From the NCBI GenBank assembly GCA_021234155.1, contig JAJEKV010000131.1, positions 684,001 to 748,000 on the forward strand: a DNA stretch of 64,000 nucleotides, written 5' to 3'. The stretch comes from Isoetes taiwanensis (lineage: Eukaryota; Streptophyta; Lycopodiopsida; Isoetales; Isoetaceae). The translations under genes and the position numbers were made by a program. The notes beneath the pieces were generated by a model. That model had not been told where the DNA came from. It was given only the letters and a program-made list of their open reading frames with translations, and searched no databases. The number at the start of each line of letters is the position of its first letter. Positions within the stretch are counted from its first letter, which is position 1. Positions 1 through 13,135 of this stretch are shown here, in pieces.

Positions 1-2004
1 TCACAATCCTTATTTTCCAGTTCGAGTTTTTATTTGCCGGCAAAAAAATTATGGGGTTTCCTTCATAATCCGATAGATAATCATTTGTTTATATTCAAAA
101 TCCAAAGGAGCATGATATTTACCGACAAATTATCTTGTTAGAGCTATTGGAGATTTCAAGCCCGGCAAGAGAGCATATTTTCACAAAATAAAGGACAAAC
201 AAGTTGCATTGATGGGACATATACCTCTGAAGGAAATGAGACGCTAACGCATCAATGGGTTGCCCCTTGGTAGACCTATTGCTGTGTCGACATCTTCGCA
301 CTGTTGTGATGACTATGCAAGTGGCAAGAATCGATGTTATGTGTGACTTTTTATTCATTCTAATACGTGCTTGATGGCACTATATAGACCACAACAAGGC
401 AACGAAAGGTCAACAAAATATGGTTCCGATACATGAAACATGCAATTGTTGTGAAACATGTATGGAAACATGTATCATTTCAATAGACGGATTTGATGAT
501 CGAGGTAGCTCAGGGCCCACCTCATTTAGAGTATCTAGCACAATAATAAGGATTTGATATGGCGATTTAAGACCATAGATCATATTTCTAAAGCATTTGA
601 ATGGGTTATTATTAATCCTAAATATGATCGCCATATATCTCTTGTTTATTACCATTATATGGCATCTACACATACCATGTCACTGGAAAAGATATCTCAT
701 GTGTGATGGTGTTAATGATATCTGATATGAGATGGTGTTAATCACCTGGCTTTAATTTGACATTTTTCTATCTTTGATTTTGTATTCTATTTAATAGTAT
801 TTGTGAATTGTTGGATGTAATGACTAGAAGCTAAAAGTTGGTTGCAATATGAAGCCATAGAGAAGAATGCTATAAGCAAGATTATTGGAACTAGTAGCAA
901 CGAGAGAGCTTAAATACAATATAGCTATGGCAAAAATGTGGGTTTTTCAAATCATATTCTTGGTCATTTCCTTTTCAAGGGGAGCTTGTGGCAATGGCCA
1001 TCTTCTTGAATCCCTCATGGATGTGTTTTAAATGTTAAGACTTTGTAGGTGGATAATGGATGGAGTTGAGTAGATTTAGATTGCAGAGATGAGCATTCAT
1101 GGACTCTATGCGCAAATTTGCTTACCATTTTTTTAATATTGAATATGCATGTTTTTATTGGGCTAATGGAATAATTCGTTGTGGTTGGCATTGTAATTAT
1201 TCTGGTCGTATATTCCCTAGTGGAGTTAGACAATGTAAATATCTAATGGCCCATTAATTCTTTACTACTATTTCAAGGCAATGGTTCTAATAACCATCGA
1301 TGGAAAAAGTGAGCACCCCTAATTCGGGTGGCTGGGTCTCAAGGGTTTTAAAGCCCTTGAGAGTTATGGCTATGGCTATGGCGGTGATGTCAACCAACAG
1401 AGTCTTAGAAGATGGAAAAACTAATCGGGATGCATGATCACGGGAATAAACAGGGATTATTACACAAAATAACGGGCTTGCAAATCCATAAACTGGATCA
1501 GAGTTTTCCATGGATTTTGCAGTAGATGGAGTTCCTTGGTGGAAGAGGTCCGTTTCCCTTTGTTCTTTTCTTGTTCAATCCGGCTCTGATGCAATTGGTC
1601 AATTATATTCTGCACAAATAAATTAACCCTCGGCACTTATTTTGCAGAGCGATGCATAAGCGGTGACAAATGATCTGGGCCCAGTGTTGCTTGTCTATAC
1701 ATTGCCTCCTGCTGGATTCATTTGCCTCCTGCTGGATTTATTTGCACGAAATTGTTGAAGATGTGCGAAACCAAAGTAGCCGTTTTTGCATCGGGCCCAA
1801 TACAGGGGCATTTTTAATACAGAGGTATTTTTAGAAATTTACCTACATCTTATCCTGCAATGCATATATTGACTAAATTTGATGTTCAGAGTTGGAGTTG
1901 GACTTGTTGCCCTTCAAAAATTTCCCTGGCACGACCTCCCATTTCTTGTTCCAGTCTATGGCTTAGGTCTATGAAACATAATCTGTTGCTGGCCATCTGT
2001 ATTA
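1..2004. other. 5' flank of the PPR gene, copy A; no gene seen
   Basis: This AT-rich stretch has only short, non-conserved ORFs. It is collinear with 31,831-33,849 in copy B. It presumably holds the promoter and 5' UTR of the downstream PPR gene, but I cannot point to a TATA box or transcription start with confidence. The last 300 bases are less AT-rich and contain the 20-bp tandem repeat at 1702. Confidence 0.5.
1702..1741. repeat. Two 20-bp tandem repeats upstream of the PPR gene
   Basis: The unit ttgcctcctgctggattcat is followed immediately by the same unit with one base changed. The pair recurs upstream of the copy-B PPR gene at about 33,548-33,588, so it predates the large duplication. 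Confidence 0.85.
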
Positions 2005-5000
2005 ATGGCAAGAAGAAATGTTTCCCAATTTCTGCATGATATTTTGCATAAAAGCCATGGCAAAGAGTTAATACAGGCACTGAGACAATACGAGGGACCA
2101 CTTCCAACGCCTGAGGTTGTTGGAAAAACGTTGCAGAATATGAAGGCTGAAAGGTGTGATTCTGCGTTGCTTTTCTTTAAGTGGGTTGGATCAAAACCTG
2201 GGTTTTCACCCAACACCTTTTCCTATAATTGTCTCATCCAGTTACTTGTTGAGGCCAGGAGATTTAAGGAAGCTGTTGAATGTTTTGATGAAATGTCCAA
2301 AGAAGCGTGCAATGCAGATTATCATACGTATAACCCTGTTATTATAGCTCTCTGCAACTTGGGGAACGTGGATCGGGCCAATACATTATTGGGTGAAATG
2401 GAAAAGATAGGATGCGCTGATGTGAAATCGTATGGTCGAGTAATACATGGGCTCTGTAGAACAAATGAACTTCGAAAAGCTTGCCGTTTGCTGGACTTGA
2501 TGGTTGCACGAGGATACCAACCAAATGTTGTTACCTACAATTCTATCATGAATGGCTTTTCAAAAGCCAAAATGATGGATCAGGCTTATGCTCTTCTTAA
2601 TGAGATGTATGCACGAGAATGCTCGCCAGATGTTATCACCTACAACTGTCTTGTAAATGGACTCTGCAAAGCCAACAAACTGGATGAAGCGTTTAGTGTT
2701 GTTGAAGATATGATTACAAGGGGATGTCTTCCAGATGTTGTTACTTACAGTTGCCTTATAGATGGTTTTTGTAGAGCAAGCAAGATGGATAAAGCAACCG
2801 CTCTTTTCGAGGACATGGTTACAAGAGGCTGCATACCCGATGTTATCACCTACACCTGTCTTGTAAATGGACTCTGCAAAGCCAACAAACTAGACGAGGC
2901 GTTTAGTGTTATTGAAGATATGATTACAAGGGGATGTCTTCCAAATGTTGTTACTTACAATTGCCTTATAGATGGTCTTTGTAGAGCAAGCAAGATGGAT
3001 AAAGCAACCGCTCTTTTCGAGGACATGGTTACAAGAGGCTGCACAAGGGGATGTCTTCCAGATGTTGTTACTTACAATTGCCTTATAGATGGTCTTTGTA
3101 GAGCAAACAAGATGGATAAAGCAACCGCTCTTTTTGAGGACATGGTTACAAGCGGCCGCATACCCAATGTTATCACCTACAACCGTCTTGTAAATGGATT
3201 CCTGCAAAGCCAACAAACTAGATGAAGCGTTTAGTGTTGTTGAAGATATGATTACAAGGGGATGTCTTCCAGATGTTGTTACTTACAATTGCCTTATAGA
3301 TGGTTTTTGTAGAGCAAGCAAGATGGATAAAGCAACCGCTCTTTTCGAGGACATGGTTACAAGAGGCTGCATACCCGGTGTTATCACCTACACCTGTCTT
3401 GTAAATGGACTCTGCAAAGCCAACAAACTAGACGAGGCGTTTAGTGTTATTGAAGATATGATTACAAGGGGATGTCTTCCAAATGTTGTTACTTTATAGA
3501 TGGTCTTTGTAGAGCAAGCAAGATGGATAAAGCAACCGCTCTTTTTTTGAGGACATGGTTACAAGAGGCTGCACAAGGATGTCTTCCAGATGTTGTTACT
3601 TACAATTGCCTTATAGATGGTCTTTGTAGAGCAAGCAAGATGGATAAAGCAACCGCTCTTTTCGAGGACATGGTTACAAGAGGCTGCATACCGGATGGTG
3701 TCACCTACACCTGTCTTGTAAATGGACTCTGCAAAGCCAACAAACTAGATGAAGCGTTTAGTGTTGTTGAAGATATGATTACAAGGGGATGTCTTCCAAA
3801 TGTTGTTACTTACAATTGCCTTATAGATGGTCTTTGTAGAGCAAACAAGATGGATAAAGCAACTGCTCTTTTTGAGGACATGGTTACAAGCGGCTGCATA
3901 CCCAATGTTATCACCTACACCTGTCTTGTAAATGGACTCTGCAAAGCCAACAAACTAGACGAGGCGTTTAGTGTTATTGAAGATATGATTACAAGGGGAT
4001 GTCTTCCAGATGTTGTTACTTACAGTTGCCTTATAGATGGTCTTTGTAGAGCAAGCAAGATGGATAAAGCAACCGCTCTTTTCGAGGACATGGTTACAAG
4101 AGGCTGCATACCCGATGTTATCACCTACAACTGTCTTGTAAATGGACTCTGCAAAGCCAACAAACTAGACGAGGCGTTTAGTGTTATTGAAGATATGATT
4201 ACAAGGGGATGTCTTCCAGATGTTGTTACTTACAATTGCCTTATAGATGGTCTTTGTAGAGCAAGAAGATGGATAAAGCAACCGCCTTTTCGAGGACATG
4301 GTTGCAAGGGGCTGCATACCCAATGTTATCACCTACAACTGTCTTGTAAATGGACTCTGCAAAGCCAACAAACTAGATGAAGCGTTTAGTGTTGTTGAAG
4401 ATATGATTACAAGGGGATGTCTTCCAGATGTTGTTACTTACAATTGCCTTATAGATGGTCTTTGTAGAGCAAGCAAGATGGATAAAGCAACCGCTCTTTT
4501 CGAGGACATGGTTACAAGAGGCTGCATACCCAATGTTATCACCTACAACTGTCTTGTAAATGGACTCTGCAAAGCCAACAAACCAGATGAGGCAGAGAGC
4601 AAGCAAGGTGGATAAAGCAACCGCTCTTTCCGAGGACGTTACAAGAGGCTGCATACCTGATGGTGTCACCTACACCTGTCTTGTAAATGGACTCTGCAAA
4701 GCCAACAAACTAGACGAGGCTGCAAAGCCAACAAACTAGACGAGGCGTTTAGTGTTATTGAAGATATGATTACAAGGGGATGTCTTCCAAATGTTGTTAC
4801 TTACAGTTGCCTTATAGATGGTCTTTGTAAAGCATGTTCCGACAAACTGGACGAGGCCCACAATGTTGTGAAGATATGATTACAAGGGGTTGTCTTTCAA
4901 ATGTTTTTATTTATAGTTTCCTTATAGATGGTCTTTGTAAAGCAAGCAAGATGGATAAGGCAACTGAGCTTTTTGAGGACATGACTAAAAGGGGTTGCGT

Positions 5001-5821
5001 AATCTTCCAAATGCTATTACTTATAGTTGCCTCATAGATGGTCTTTGTAAAGCAAGCAAGATGGTTAAAGCAACCACTCTTTTTGAGGACATGACTACGA
5101 GGGGCTGCATAACAAATGTTGTCACCTATGACTCACTTATAAATGGTCTCTGCAAAGCCAACAAACTAGATGAGGCCCACGATGTTTTTGAAAATATGAT
5201 TAGAAGGTGATGTTATCCAGATGTTGTTACGTACACTTGCCTTATAGATGGTCTTTGTAAAGCAAGCAAGGTGGATAAAGCTCACACTCTTTTCGAGAAC
5301 ATGATTACAAGGGGCTGCATACCAGATGTTGTCACATATAGCTGTCTTGTATGAGGCCTTTAGTGTTGTTGAAGAATGATTACAAGGAAATGTCTTCCAG
5401 ATGTTGTCACCTACAATTCTCTTGTAGATGGTCTTTGTAAAGCAAGCAAGATGATAAGGCAACCGCTCTTTTTGAGGACATGACTACAAGAGGCTGCGTT
5501 CCAGATATTGTCACCTACAGCTCGCTTATAAATGGATTCTGCAAAGCCTAGAAACATTTATTTGACAGATTGTTTTGGAGGTTGAAGTGGGTGAATTGGC
5601 AGCTTTAAGGTGATTGGTGTGATTGAGGATCTTTCTGATGTTGGTATTTACAATTGTCTCATAGGTGGTTTTTTCAAGGAGGCAAGGCGGATAAAGCTCG
5701 TGCTCTTTTGAAAGGCATAATTACAAGGCGCTGCCTGCATCCCAATTATGATGTCTTCAGAGGAGGAGCAAGGCATGCTTTTGCAGCTGACGTTTTAGCT
5801 ATGCTTATGTTTTCAAAATGA
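2005..5821 (+). pseudogene. P-class PPR protein gene, copy A, interrupted by frameshifts
   Basis: P-class PPR proteins bind single-stranded RNA in mitochondria or plastids and affect its stability, cleavage or translation. The first open stretch encodes 406 residues from an ATG at 2005. It has a roughly 70-residue N-terminal region ending FFKWVGSKPGFSPN, then 35-residue motifs of the form VVTYNCLIDGLCRASKMDKA. A 1-nt insertion near 3,200 shifts the frame, and the motifs continue in other frames at 3194-3499, 3472-4380, 4298-4615, 4834-5037 and 4995-5210. Degenerate motifs run on to LMFSK and a stop at 5819-5821. Without breaks this would be about 1,250 residues with over 30 motifs, long for the family, and intronless as most PPR genes are. 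I see no clear targeting peptide, so the true start may lie upstream. It is either a pseudogene or a gene broken by sequence errors. The PPR assignment is certain; intactness is not. Confidence 0.9.
2628..4860 (+). repeat. Dimeric 210-bp PPR tandem array, copy A
   Basis: Within the PPR gene, two 35-codon motifs alternate: a KANKLDEAFSVVEDM type and a RASKMDKATALFEDM type. The pair forms a 210-bp unit repeated about ten times at near-identical DNA sequence; for example, KLDEA motifs lie about 210 bp apart near 2,659, 2,870, 3,952 and 4,162. The repeats before 2,620 and after 4,900 are diverged in the normal way. Near-identity at synonymous sites indicates recent unequal exchange or gene conversion. 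Confidence 0.9.
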
Positions 5822-7929
5822 ATATGCATTACAGAACTAGACAATGCTTTTTGTTGTAGTGTGCAGTGGATTTGCCTCCCCCTAGTGATTCTATTTTGCT
5901 GCCTTGCTAAGCATGGAAGTTGGTAGCCTGATTGTATTGTTGCCCACAGGCATCAATTTCTGTTAGCTGCAATAAAATATGAGGCAACCACTACTTTCGG
6001 AAGTTGTGAACTGCGCATACAATTGCCATCTCTATGTTTGCCATCTCATTATGCACAAATAGAAGTGTTGAAGAGCTTCTGTAGCTTGCAAAAATGACAG
6101 TAAGTAAATATTTGCCTAATCAGGAGAAACAATGGCAGTTTTAGCGAAAGCTGAACTGTGGTCATATTTATTGACAGGGTTCTGATCACATAAAGCAGCT
6201 AGCTTCATATTACTGTGGATATATTTGTTGACAGTGTTCTGATCACATAAGCAGCTTCATATTACGTAGAGCAAATAAAACGTTTGTAGGCATGTTTCTT
6301 TATTAACAGCTGTATGATGAAAACAGAGGGGAGATTTAAAACTTAAGAAAGGTGATGGTGATTTAAATACATCTGTTTTCACCTTCACGTTCAGAAATAT
6401 AATGGAACTTCTTATTGTCACATTATGGTTTACGCATGGACATTTTTATCGCCACCAGTATTTCTTGGTATACTATAAGCTCTCTCATGGCATCTCCTGA
6501 ACAACTTCATTAGTGCTAGCAAATAGTGGCATTCTAGATTTTAACTTTGATGAGAGTGTTTTACTAGTGGAGGTAAATGTTCTTTGCATCATGTTATGTT
6601 TGCGTCAATGCGCAACTAAATGCTTGGATTAAATGCTATTGAAATATATAATTATGTCTACCAGATTTGGTGATGCGCCTATCGAGGCAATCTAATGTAC
6701 ATACATTGATATTATCTACCATAAGAAGCATTCGCATAGCCTATGTACAGGAGCCACTTAATATGCGTCTTTGTTTTCTGCCAATTGGTGTATGAAACAA
6801 AGGAATTGCCAAATAATATTGACAAGTGGCAAAAATGAATTGTGAATTACACATTGTCGCTTGCAACGTTGATGTCTCAAAGAAGATAATTTTGTTGGTC
6901 TGTTGTCATAGTGGGCAACAATCTGAGCCCTTGTAGAAGAGGGTGAAGTAATTGTAAGCCATCAAAGTACATAAGACCCTTTGAATATAAATTCAACGCC
7001 TCCAAACTATAATATATAAATCATGAACTTATATTTGGGCCAATGGTAATTTTCAATTTTAGACTGAAACGATTTTGAAAGTAGGATGCATGTGAGCATT
7101 CCGATTCCTTCCTAATCACTATTTGAGCTAAGTAGCCTTCAAACGGATGGATACTAGAATTTGCAAATTTGACTAGCATCCAAAAATAATGAATATACTA
7201 TTCCCTATAACCTGGAAAACAAAAAATGGGGGCTCAAATTCCTGAAGGTTGGAAGATATATTTGTCTGGGTCATTCTAGATCATTGGATCCAGGAATATT
7301 GCTATGGATATCCAAAATTAGCGGATGAGAAGTTTACACCTCAAACCCACGTATGAGAGAGAGAATGCCCCCAAAGTATAAATGTATATAGACGTATAGG
7401 AGCTAAGCTAGCCAGTATAGTAGGCTCAATAATTGAAAATCAATTAAGTTTACATCGTTTTGGAACAAATTCAAATTACAATGAATCAAATGATTCAAAA
7501 ATAGTTGGAGTCGATTCCTTACAGCAAAACATCATTGGGGACAAAGCCCCTACATGTAAAGGGAAGAAGCCTTTTACCAAATAAAGCCCTTTCAATAGTA
7601 GGGTGACAACAAACGACACGATATATACGAAGAGCAGCATCACTGCTAAGGCTGCAAGGTTCTTAATGATACCTTCAAGTGCTCGCGCTCGCCATCCAAT
7701 GCAACACACTATCATCGGAGCAAAGGACGATTATACAATTCAAGTTCTTGTCGGCCCTCTAATAGTCATGTCTTTACCCACAACGTAGCAATTGGCACTA
7801 AAATAGAGACTAGGGAATCAAGCATTCCACCATCAAGGAATCAAAGAGTAGACCCGAGGAACCTTCTAGCAATCCACATGCCACATGAATCATAGATATA
7901 TTCCTTCTTGAATATGCACAAGAATTTTT
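5822..7929. other. Intergenic, no gene recognised, copy A
   Basis: This is AT-rich sequence 3' of the PPR gene, including its presumed 3' UTR. The minus-strand ORF at 7,476-7,715 (79 aa, one hydrophobic stretch) has no family I recognise and is not preserved in copy B, so I do not call it a gene. Apart from the tandem repeat at 6,164 I see no structured element. Confidence 0.5.
6164..6265. repeat. Two-unit ~50-bp tandem repeat
   Basis: A unit containing ttgacagggttctgatcaca and ending in agcttcatattac is repeated once with small changes (units at about 6,164-6,218 and 6,219-6,265). The same pair is in copy B at 38,454-38,555. Confidence 0.85.
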
Positions 7930-8940
7930 TTACTTCCGATGCTTTGGCTTGCAAGTTGCCTTATTTGAACTTGACTCTTCAATAGGACGTCGATTTGTCA
8001 AGAACATTAATGCGGCAGCACTCTTCTCCATAACCGTGTACCTCTCCTCAGTTGAAGACCATTGCTTACCTGCAAACACTATAGTGTGTTTATCTTGCAA
8101 AATGGCTAAGCCTATGGATGTCTTGGTAACAATTATGTATACTTCAAAGGGCATGTTTAAATCTAGAGCTTTCAAGAGAGTGGCTTCACATATAGATGGG
8201 ATGAGAAAGTCAATGCCTTCTTGGCATTTTGATGTCTATGTAACAAGAATGAACTTGCTTTCAGACTTGGTAAATTTGCCTACTCTTGTCAACTTAGAGA
8301 CTTGACTAATAATGAGCAAGGTTAGAAGTGTACATCCTATAAAAACTAGGCATGCCAATAAAACTTTTGACTTGTTTCATTGTGAGGGGGTACTAACAAT
8401 TTAAGTGCTTCAATATTGTCTTGAGTTATTTGAATTTCATTGTTGGAGACTTCATGTCCCAACATCTGTCCCTTGGATGCAAAGAAGATACACTTCTTGG
8501 AATTAAGATTTACTCCATAATTTTGCACAAGGCATACCTCTGCAAGCAATTCTATATTAGTAGGACAAGATCCCAAATGCAAATCATCTAAGAACACTCT
8601 TTTGTTGACATAAAGCATTCTCTTCATTGAATAGGTGCCCAAGGAGTTATAAACGAAGTCTTGGGCTGATCTTCTTCCTTGATGCTAATCTGGTTAAAAC
8701 ATGGAAAACTTTTCGAGAATGAATACATGTCCTTGCCTGCTGCAGTATGCAGAATCTCTTCTAAGAAAGGGCAAAGGTTATCAGTTCTTTATGGTGGCTT
8801 TGTTAACATCTCTATAGTCTATGCGGATCCTCAATGCTCCACTCTTCTTCTGCATAGGTACAAATATAAGACACCCATTCAGGCTTGATGATCCAATGAT
8901 GATACTTGCATCCAACATCTTATGCAATTCTTCCTAGTCC
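7930..8940 (-). mobile_element. Ty3/gypsy pol fragment (RT and RNase H), copy A
   Basis: Read on the minus strand from 8,940 down, this is the middle of a gypsy polyprotein. First comes the RT N-terminal part, with a motif like MQKKSGALRIRIDYRDVNKA (about 8,880-8,780). Next is the RT palm end and thumb, with VFLDDL, YGVNLNSKKCIFFASKGQ and LGHEVS (8,642-8,346). Last is RNase H, with PFEVYIIVTKTSIGLAILQD and SSTEERYTVMEK (8,175-7,930). The YxDD core is missing, the RT-thumb and RNase H parts are in separate frames, and no gag, integrase or LTR is seen, so it is a dead fragment. It is almost letter-perfect with 40,217-41,230 in copy B. Confidence 0.85.
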
Positions 8941-9659
8941 CATTAATGAAGCATTAATTGTTTTAAAAAAGAATGCCTTTTTTTTTTTTGGTTTGTTATG
9001 AGAGATTATGTTTTTTCGGTAATTAAAAAAAAAAAAAAATTTCAAAAAACAGTGGCAAGTTCACAAGTAACATATAAACCATCAAATATATCACAAATCC
9101 CATAACACCAAAATAAAAAGTTTTTTTTTTCCTGATACGAAGAATATCCACAATAACATCATCTTTTTAACATCTTCATAAAAGCTTACTACACTACGAT
9201 GATGCAGGACAAAGGATATAACCAGAATAATCGGCAAGACAAAGAATGAAGCAATAGGGTGCGAAACCTTCCAAATTTGCCTGGAAATTTGATGTTTCTG
9301 CCCAGAAAACTTAAACCAAATATGAGCATATCATAGATCATCACCAAAATCTAAACACTTAAATTAGAGTCCAAATCAAAAGTTATGATTAAAAAATATA
9401 TTACTATCAAATCTGCATCAATGCACTTTGCAAAAAGATATGTGTATTAAAAAGTACCAAAGCAGTACCTATCTTTATAGATCTCGAGCAAATCATATTC
9501 CAATGGAAAGCTCTCTACATAACATTCGAAAAAACTCAAGATAATCTGAATCTGACTTCTGTAGCTCAAGTTATGAATGTAGAGACATCTTCTAATCCGT
9601 CCAAAAGTTTACTGTTTTCGCCTAGAAAATTTAATCAAATATGCATATATCATTATCAG
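8941..9659. other. AT-rich spacer with homopolymer runs
   Basis: There are T runs near 8,978 and 9,122 and an A run near 9,027. The T/A runs differ in length from copy B. No coding signal or RNA gene is seen. Confidence 0.5.
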
Positions 9660-12600
9660 AATGATCCCTTTTTTTTTTTTTTAATTGAAGGCTACTATAT
9701 ATATTTAAAAAGGGATTTACAAAAACTTCTTTTTCAAGGGAGAAGGAATCCTAAAAAAGAAAGGAGATCCATAAACATCCAGTTTTAGAAAATAGGGATC
9801 ATCCTAAAACTTGTTTATATTAGGACAAACTAAATATTAAAAATATCTCAAAAAAAAAGTTTCACATCGTAATAGATAGATTGTTCAAAGGATAGGATCT
9901 CGTGATAGTTCCCGGTTTTCCTTGCCTTTCCCTCTCGCTTTCTCGTGGAATGTGCGAGATGCACATGCATGCTTTTGCCTTGGCCATGTTGAACCGCCCC
10001 CGCCCTTTTTGCTTGGCAAATTAGCTCTCCTTATATTGTAATTCGATCACAAAGAAAGATCCACACCGACATCTCTCCATGTGCTGCTCCAACACCGGGT
10101 TGCTCCAAATATCTTGATCCATTCGTTGTTCGTGATTCAGTCCATCTTCCTCCACTTGAGTTTGCGCACCAGCCAGAAATAGAGTACCCGCAAATAATGA
10201 AGTCATCCATTAATCTCTTGAATCCACTTAACATCAAATTGAACTGCTTTGATTATTCCTTCTGAGGAACAATTTCACCATTAAAGATGAAAGAATTCCT
10301 CGCCCTTCCATATCCTCCGTGAGGAGGACAAAGATTCTCCAATCCTTGGGGTTCTCCTCGCATGAAAAAATCCTTCTCACTTAGATGAATGAGATCATAT
10401 CCTGTAATTTCCGAGGCAAGCTCTAAAAATCCACTCACCAAAGGCAACCTCTAAAAAGATGATTTTCATCCTCCTTTGCTCCAAGGCATCTTTCACAGAT
10501 ATATAAGAGTTGGCCATAGATAATTTATATCTTTTCGAAAGTTAGTAGCCGTGGCTCTATGCCAAAGTTGCCGATGAATGACTTAATCTTCGGTTAATGG
10601 ACTTTTCCACATGAAATTCAGATTCTTGATGCATCTTTTCCTACCGAACATCCCATTTTATATGAATAGTAACTCCTTCTCCCTCATGAGATACTTATAT
10701 GCCCTTCTAACAAAGATAACCTTCCTTTCCTTCATTTAGCCAAGAGTTATCCTCATGAGTCCAAGAAATATTCATGATGGCATTAAGAACATTATCATAG
10801 AGGGTTCTCGTCCCACTCCTTCATTAACCAAGGTGGATCTCACAAAAGGTATAATTCCATTAGCATCAAAAAAGATCCTTATAAAAATGATTCCCTTACT
10901 CTTCCATAGCTTGGCTTGATCAGAAAGTGGCAGTGCCAGCAGAGGTTAGATTGTTGAGCAGACAGCCCGGATTCCGTAAGATGGTTTGATCCATGGAAAG
11001 CCCTTCTTTCCAAGTATACATTCCCTTAATTTGATCCCAAGCCTTGATCCACTTCTTGATAATACCTGGAATGGATGTAGGGACAGTAAATGGAAAAAAG
11101 ATAGAATGGGGAAGCTCCATCTTTAAAGATCTCCACCCATAAGGATGGCATTTTCCAATATAATGCCTAATCGATGGAAATAGGGTGATGGAATTATAAC
11201 AGCCTTATAAAAGTACTTGGCAGCCAAGGCCATCCCTTGCTTCTCAATATTGGTTGTTCCCAACCCTCCATTACTTTTAGATTTGCAAAGATTCTTTCAT
11301 TGAGACCGATGCCAAGATCTCCTCGCTCCTACGTGCAATAAATCTACCAATAATTCTCGCAATTTGTTAGCAATCTTTTTGGAGCAAGAATAACAAGATT
11401 GATACACATGAGAAGAAGAAATCATAAAATTAGCTATGGACCGCCTTTCCATTCTTAGAGAGATATTTAGAGTTCAGAGTGTCAACCTTTTTGTAGAATT
11501 TTTCAATTATACTTCCCATAAATCAAGCATTGCTTCGATTGCAAAATGGGATCCCTGTGATCTTTGAGCTAGTGTTAGAGAGTTATACTTACATCCCATG
11601 GTTACAGCCATCACCTCCCCTTTCCTTGATCCCTTGCTTGAATTGTCGACTTGGCATGGTTTATTTTACATCCCTAAGCCTCACCAAATTCTCCAAGGAT
11701 TCTCTGAACATTCAGAATGGAGTTCTCATCCATAGATATTAGGATAAAGGTATCATCTCTAAAATGCCCATTTAGAATTTGATCTCGGCCTGAGAATTCT
11801 CGGAAGTCTCAAACCTTTAATAAGGTTAGTATTTTAGCAACATCCAACCTACAATGGAGGGCTTCCATGATAATTAGAAACAAGAAAGGGGCAAGGGGCA
11901 ACCTTGTTTTACTCCCTCTCCTAATTGTAAAGAAAGGGCTGCACTCACCATTAATGAGTACAAAATGATCTTGAGTTATACAAAATGGCTTCAAGATTTG
12001 AATGCTTTCATTGCTTTAAACCTAGGGCCCTCGCAACATCTAAATAAGAAATTCCAACTTACCAGATCGAATGCCTTGGTGATGTCGAGTTTTAGGAGGG
12101 CCACATCCCTCGATTGGAGTCTTTTGCCCATTGAGCCCCAAAATAGTCAAGTTACCACATCGCCTAAAATGAACCTATCTTTGAGGTAGGCTGATTGAGA
12201 ACTACTTATAATAAGATCCAAAATGGTTTTAAGTCTCAAAGCAATAGCTCCCAAAATGATCTTATAGATAACATTAGAGAGAGAAATCGGCCAGAATCCT
12301 AAAAAAGGTATTGGGAGATTCAATCTTAGGAATTAAGGCAATAAAACGGTATTGATTCTTGCATCCGTGATCTTTGTCTCCCTAAACTCATTGGCTATTT
12401 TGGTTATGCAATCTCCAAGCAAGGGCCAAGTCTTCTTAAAGAATTCTCACGGGAGGCCATCGGGCCGGGTCTTCCCATTTTCCATATTCTTGACAACCCC
12501 GCAAAAGCTCACTATTCAAAAAAGGGTTTAGTCGATATGAGTTTTGATCATCATTGACCTTTTTATTTAGACAAATAAACTCCTCCATAACCATGGGAGT

Positions 12601-13135
12601 GGAGTCCATGTTGGATCCCATAAGCTTTTAAAATGGTCGATCAAGCAGCTTGTTTGAGGTCCTTGTCATCGAAAATTACATTATCATCCACCTTGACCTC
12701 ATATATATGGTTCCTCTTGACTCTAAACCCGCTTTGTTAAAAAGTACTTAGAATTGCATCTCTCATCCTCCTTTAACTCTTTTTATTTTGGCCTTTAATT
12801 TCCATCCTTTTGCAATCTTTATCTCTTCAATCTCAATTTGCTTTTTATCTCCCCTTTTTTGCTCATCACTTGATGTACTAATACTTTGCCTTAAATTCTG
12901 AAGATGAGCTTTGTTTTGAATATAAATATTCTTGCCCCATTCTTTGAGCCAACATTTAATTTTTTTGGCCATATCTATCCACCAATACATCCATCCTCAG
13001 ACTTCCAAAGAGGGCATAGGATTTTCATTGATAATTTCCCCCAACTTAGTCATAAAAATCATCATTATCCATCGCTAATGTTCATTTTGAAATAGGCTTT
13101 TTCTCTTATTGCAGTAATGCCTCCCCTCGAAATGG
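9660..13135 (-). mobile_element. LINE (L1-type) retrotransposon, copy A, decayed or corrupted
   Basis: This is the copy-A partner of the LINE whose RT is intact at 43,600-45,339. On the minus strand it runs from the end of the endonuclease, through the RT (recognisable pieces at 12,990-12,763, 12,621-12,436 and 11,994-11,809), to a C-terminal RNH/zinc-knuckle-like end with NSFIFNGEIVP (about 10,280). A T run at about 9,668 on the plus strand is a candidate poly(A) tail. Many frameshifts break the ORF, most of them at sites where copy B reads CAG or CTG. The 5' end is truncated inside the endonuclease and abuts the next LINE head to head. Confidence 0.85.

Noticed and set aside
2890-3216. Minus-strand ORFs opposite the PPR array (also 4,373-4,669 and others)
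   Set aside because: They are antisense shadows of the repeated PPR codons and repeat with the same period.
2628-4860. CRISPR-like direct repeats
   Set aside because: The repeats are 105/210 bp, contiguous and coding for PPR motifs, with no spacers.
7930-8940. LTRs of the gypsy fragment
   Set aside because: No pair of direct repeats flanks it within copy A; the only second copy comes from the 26-kb duplication.
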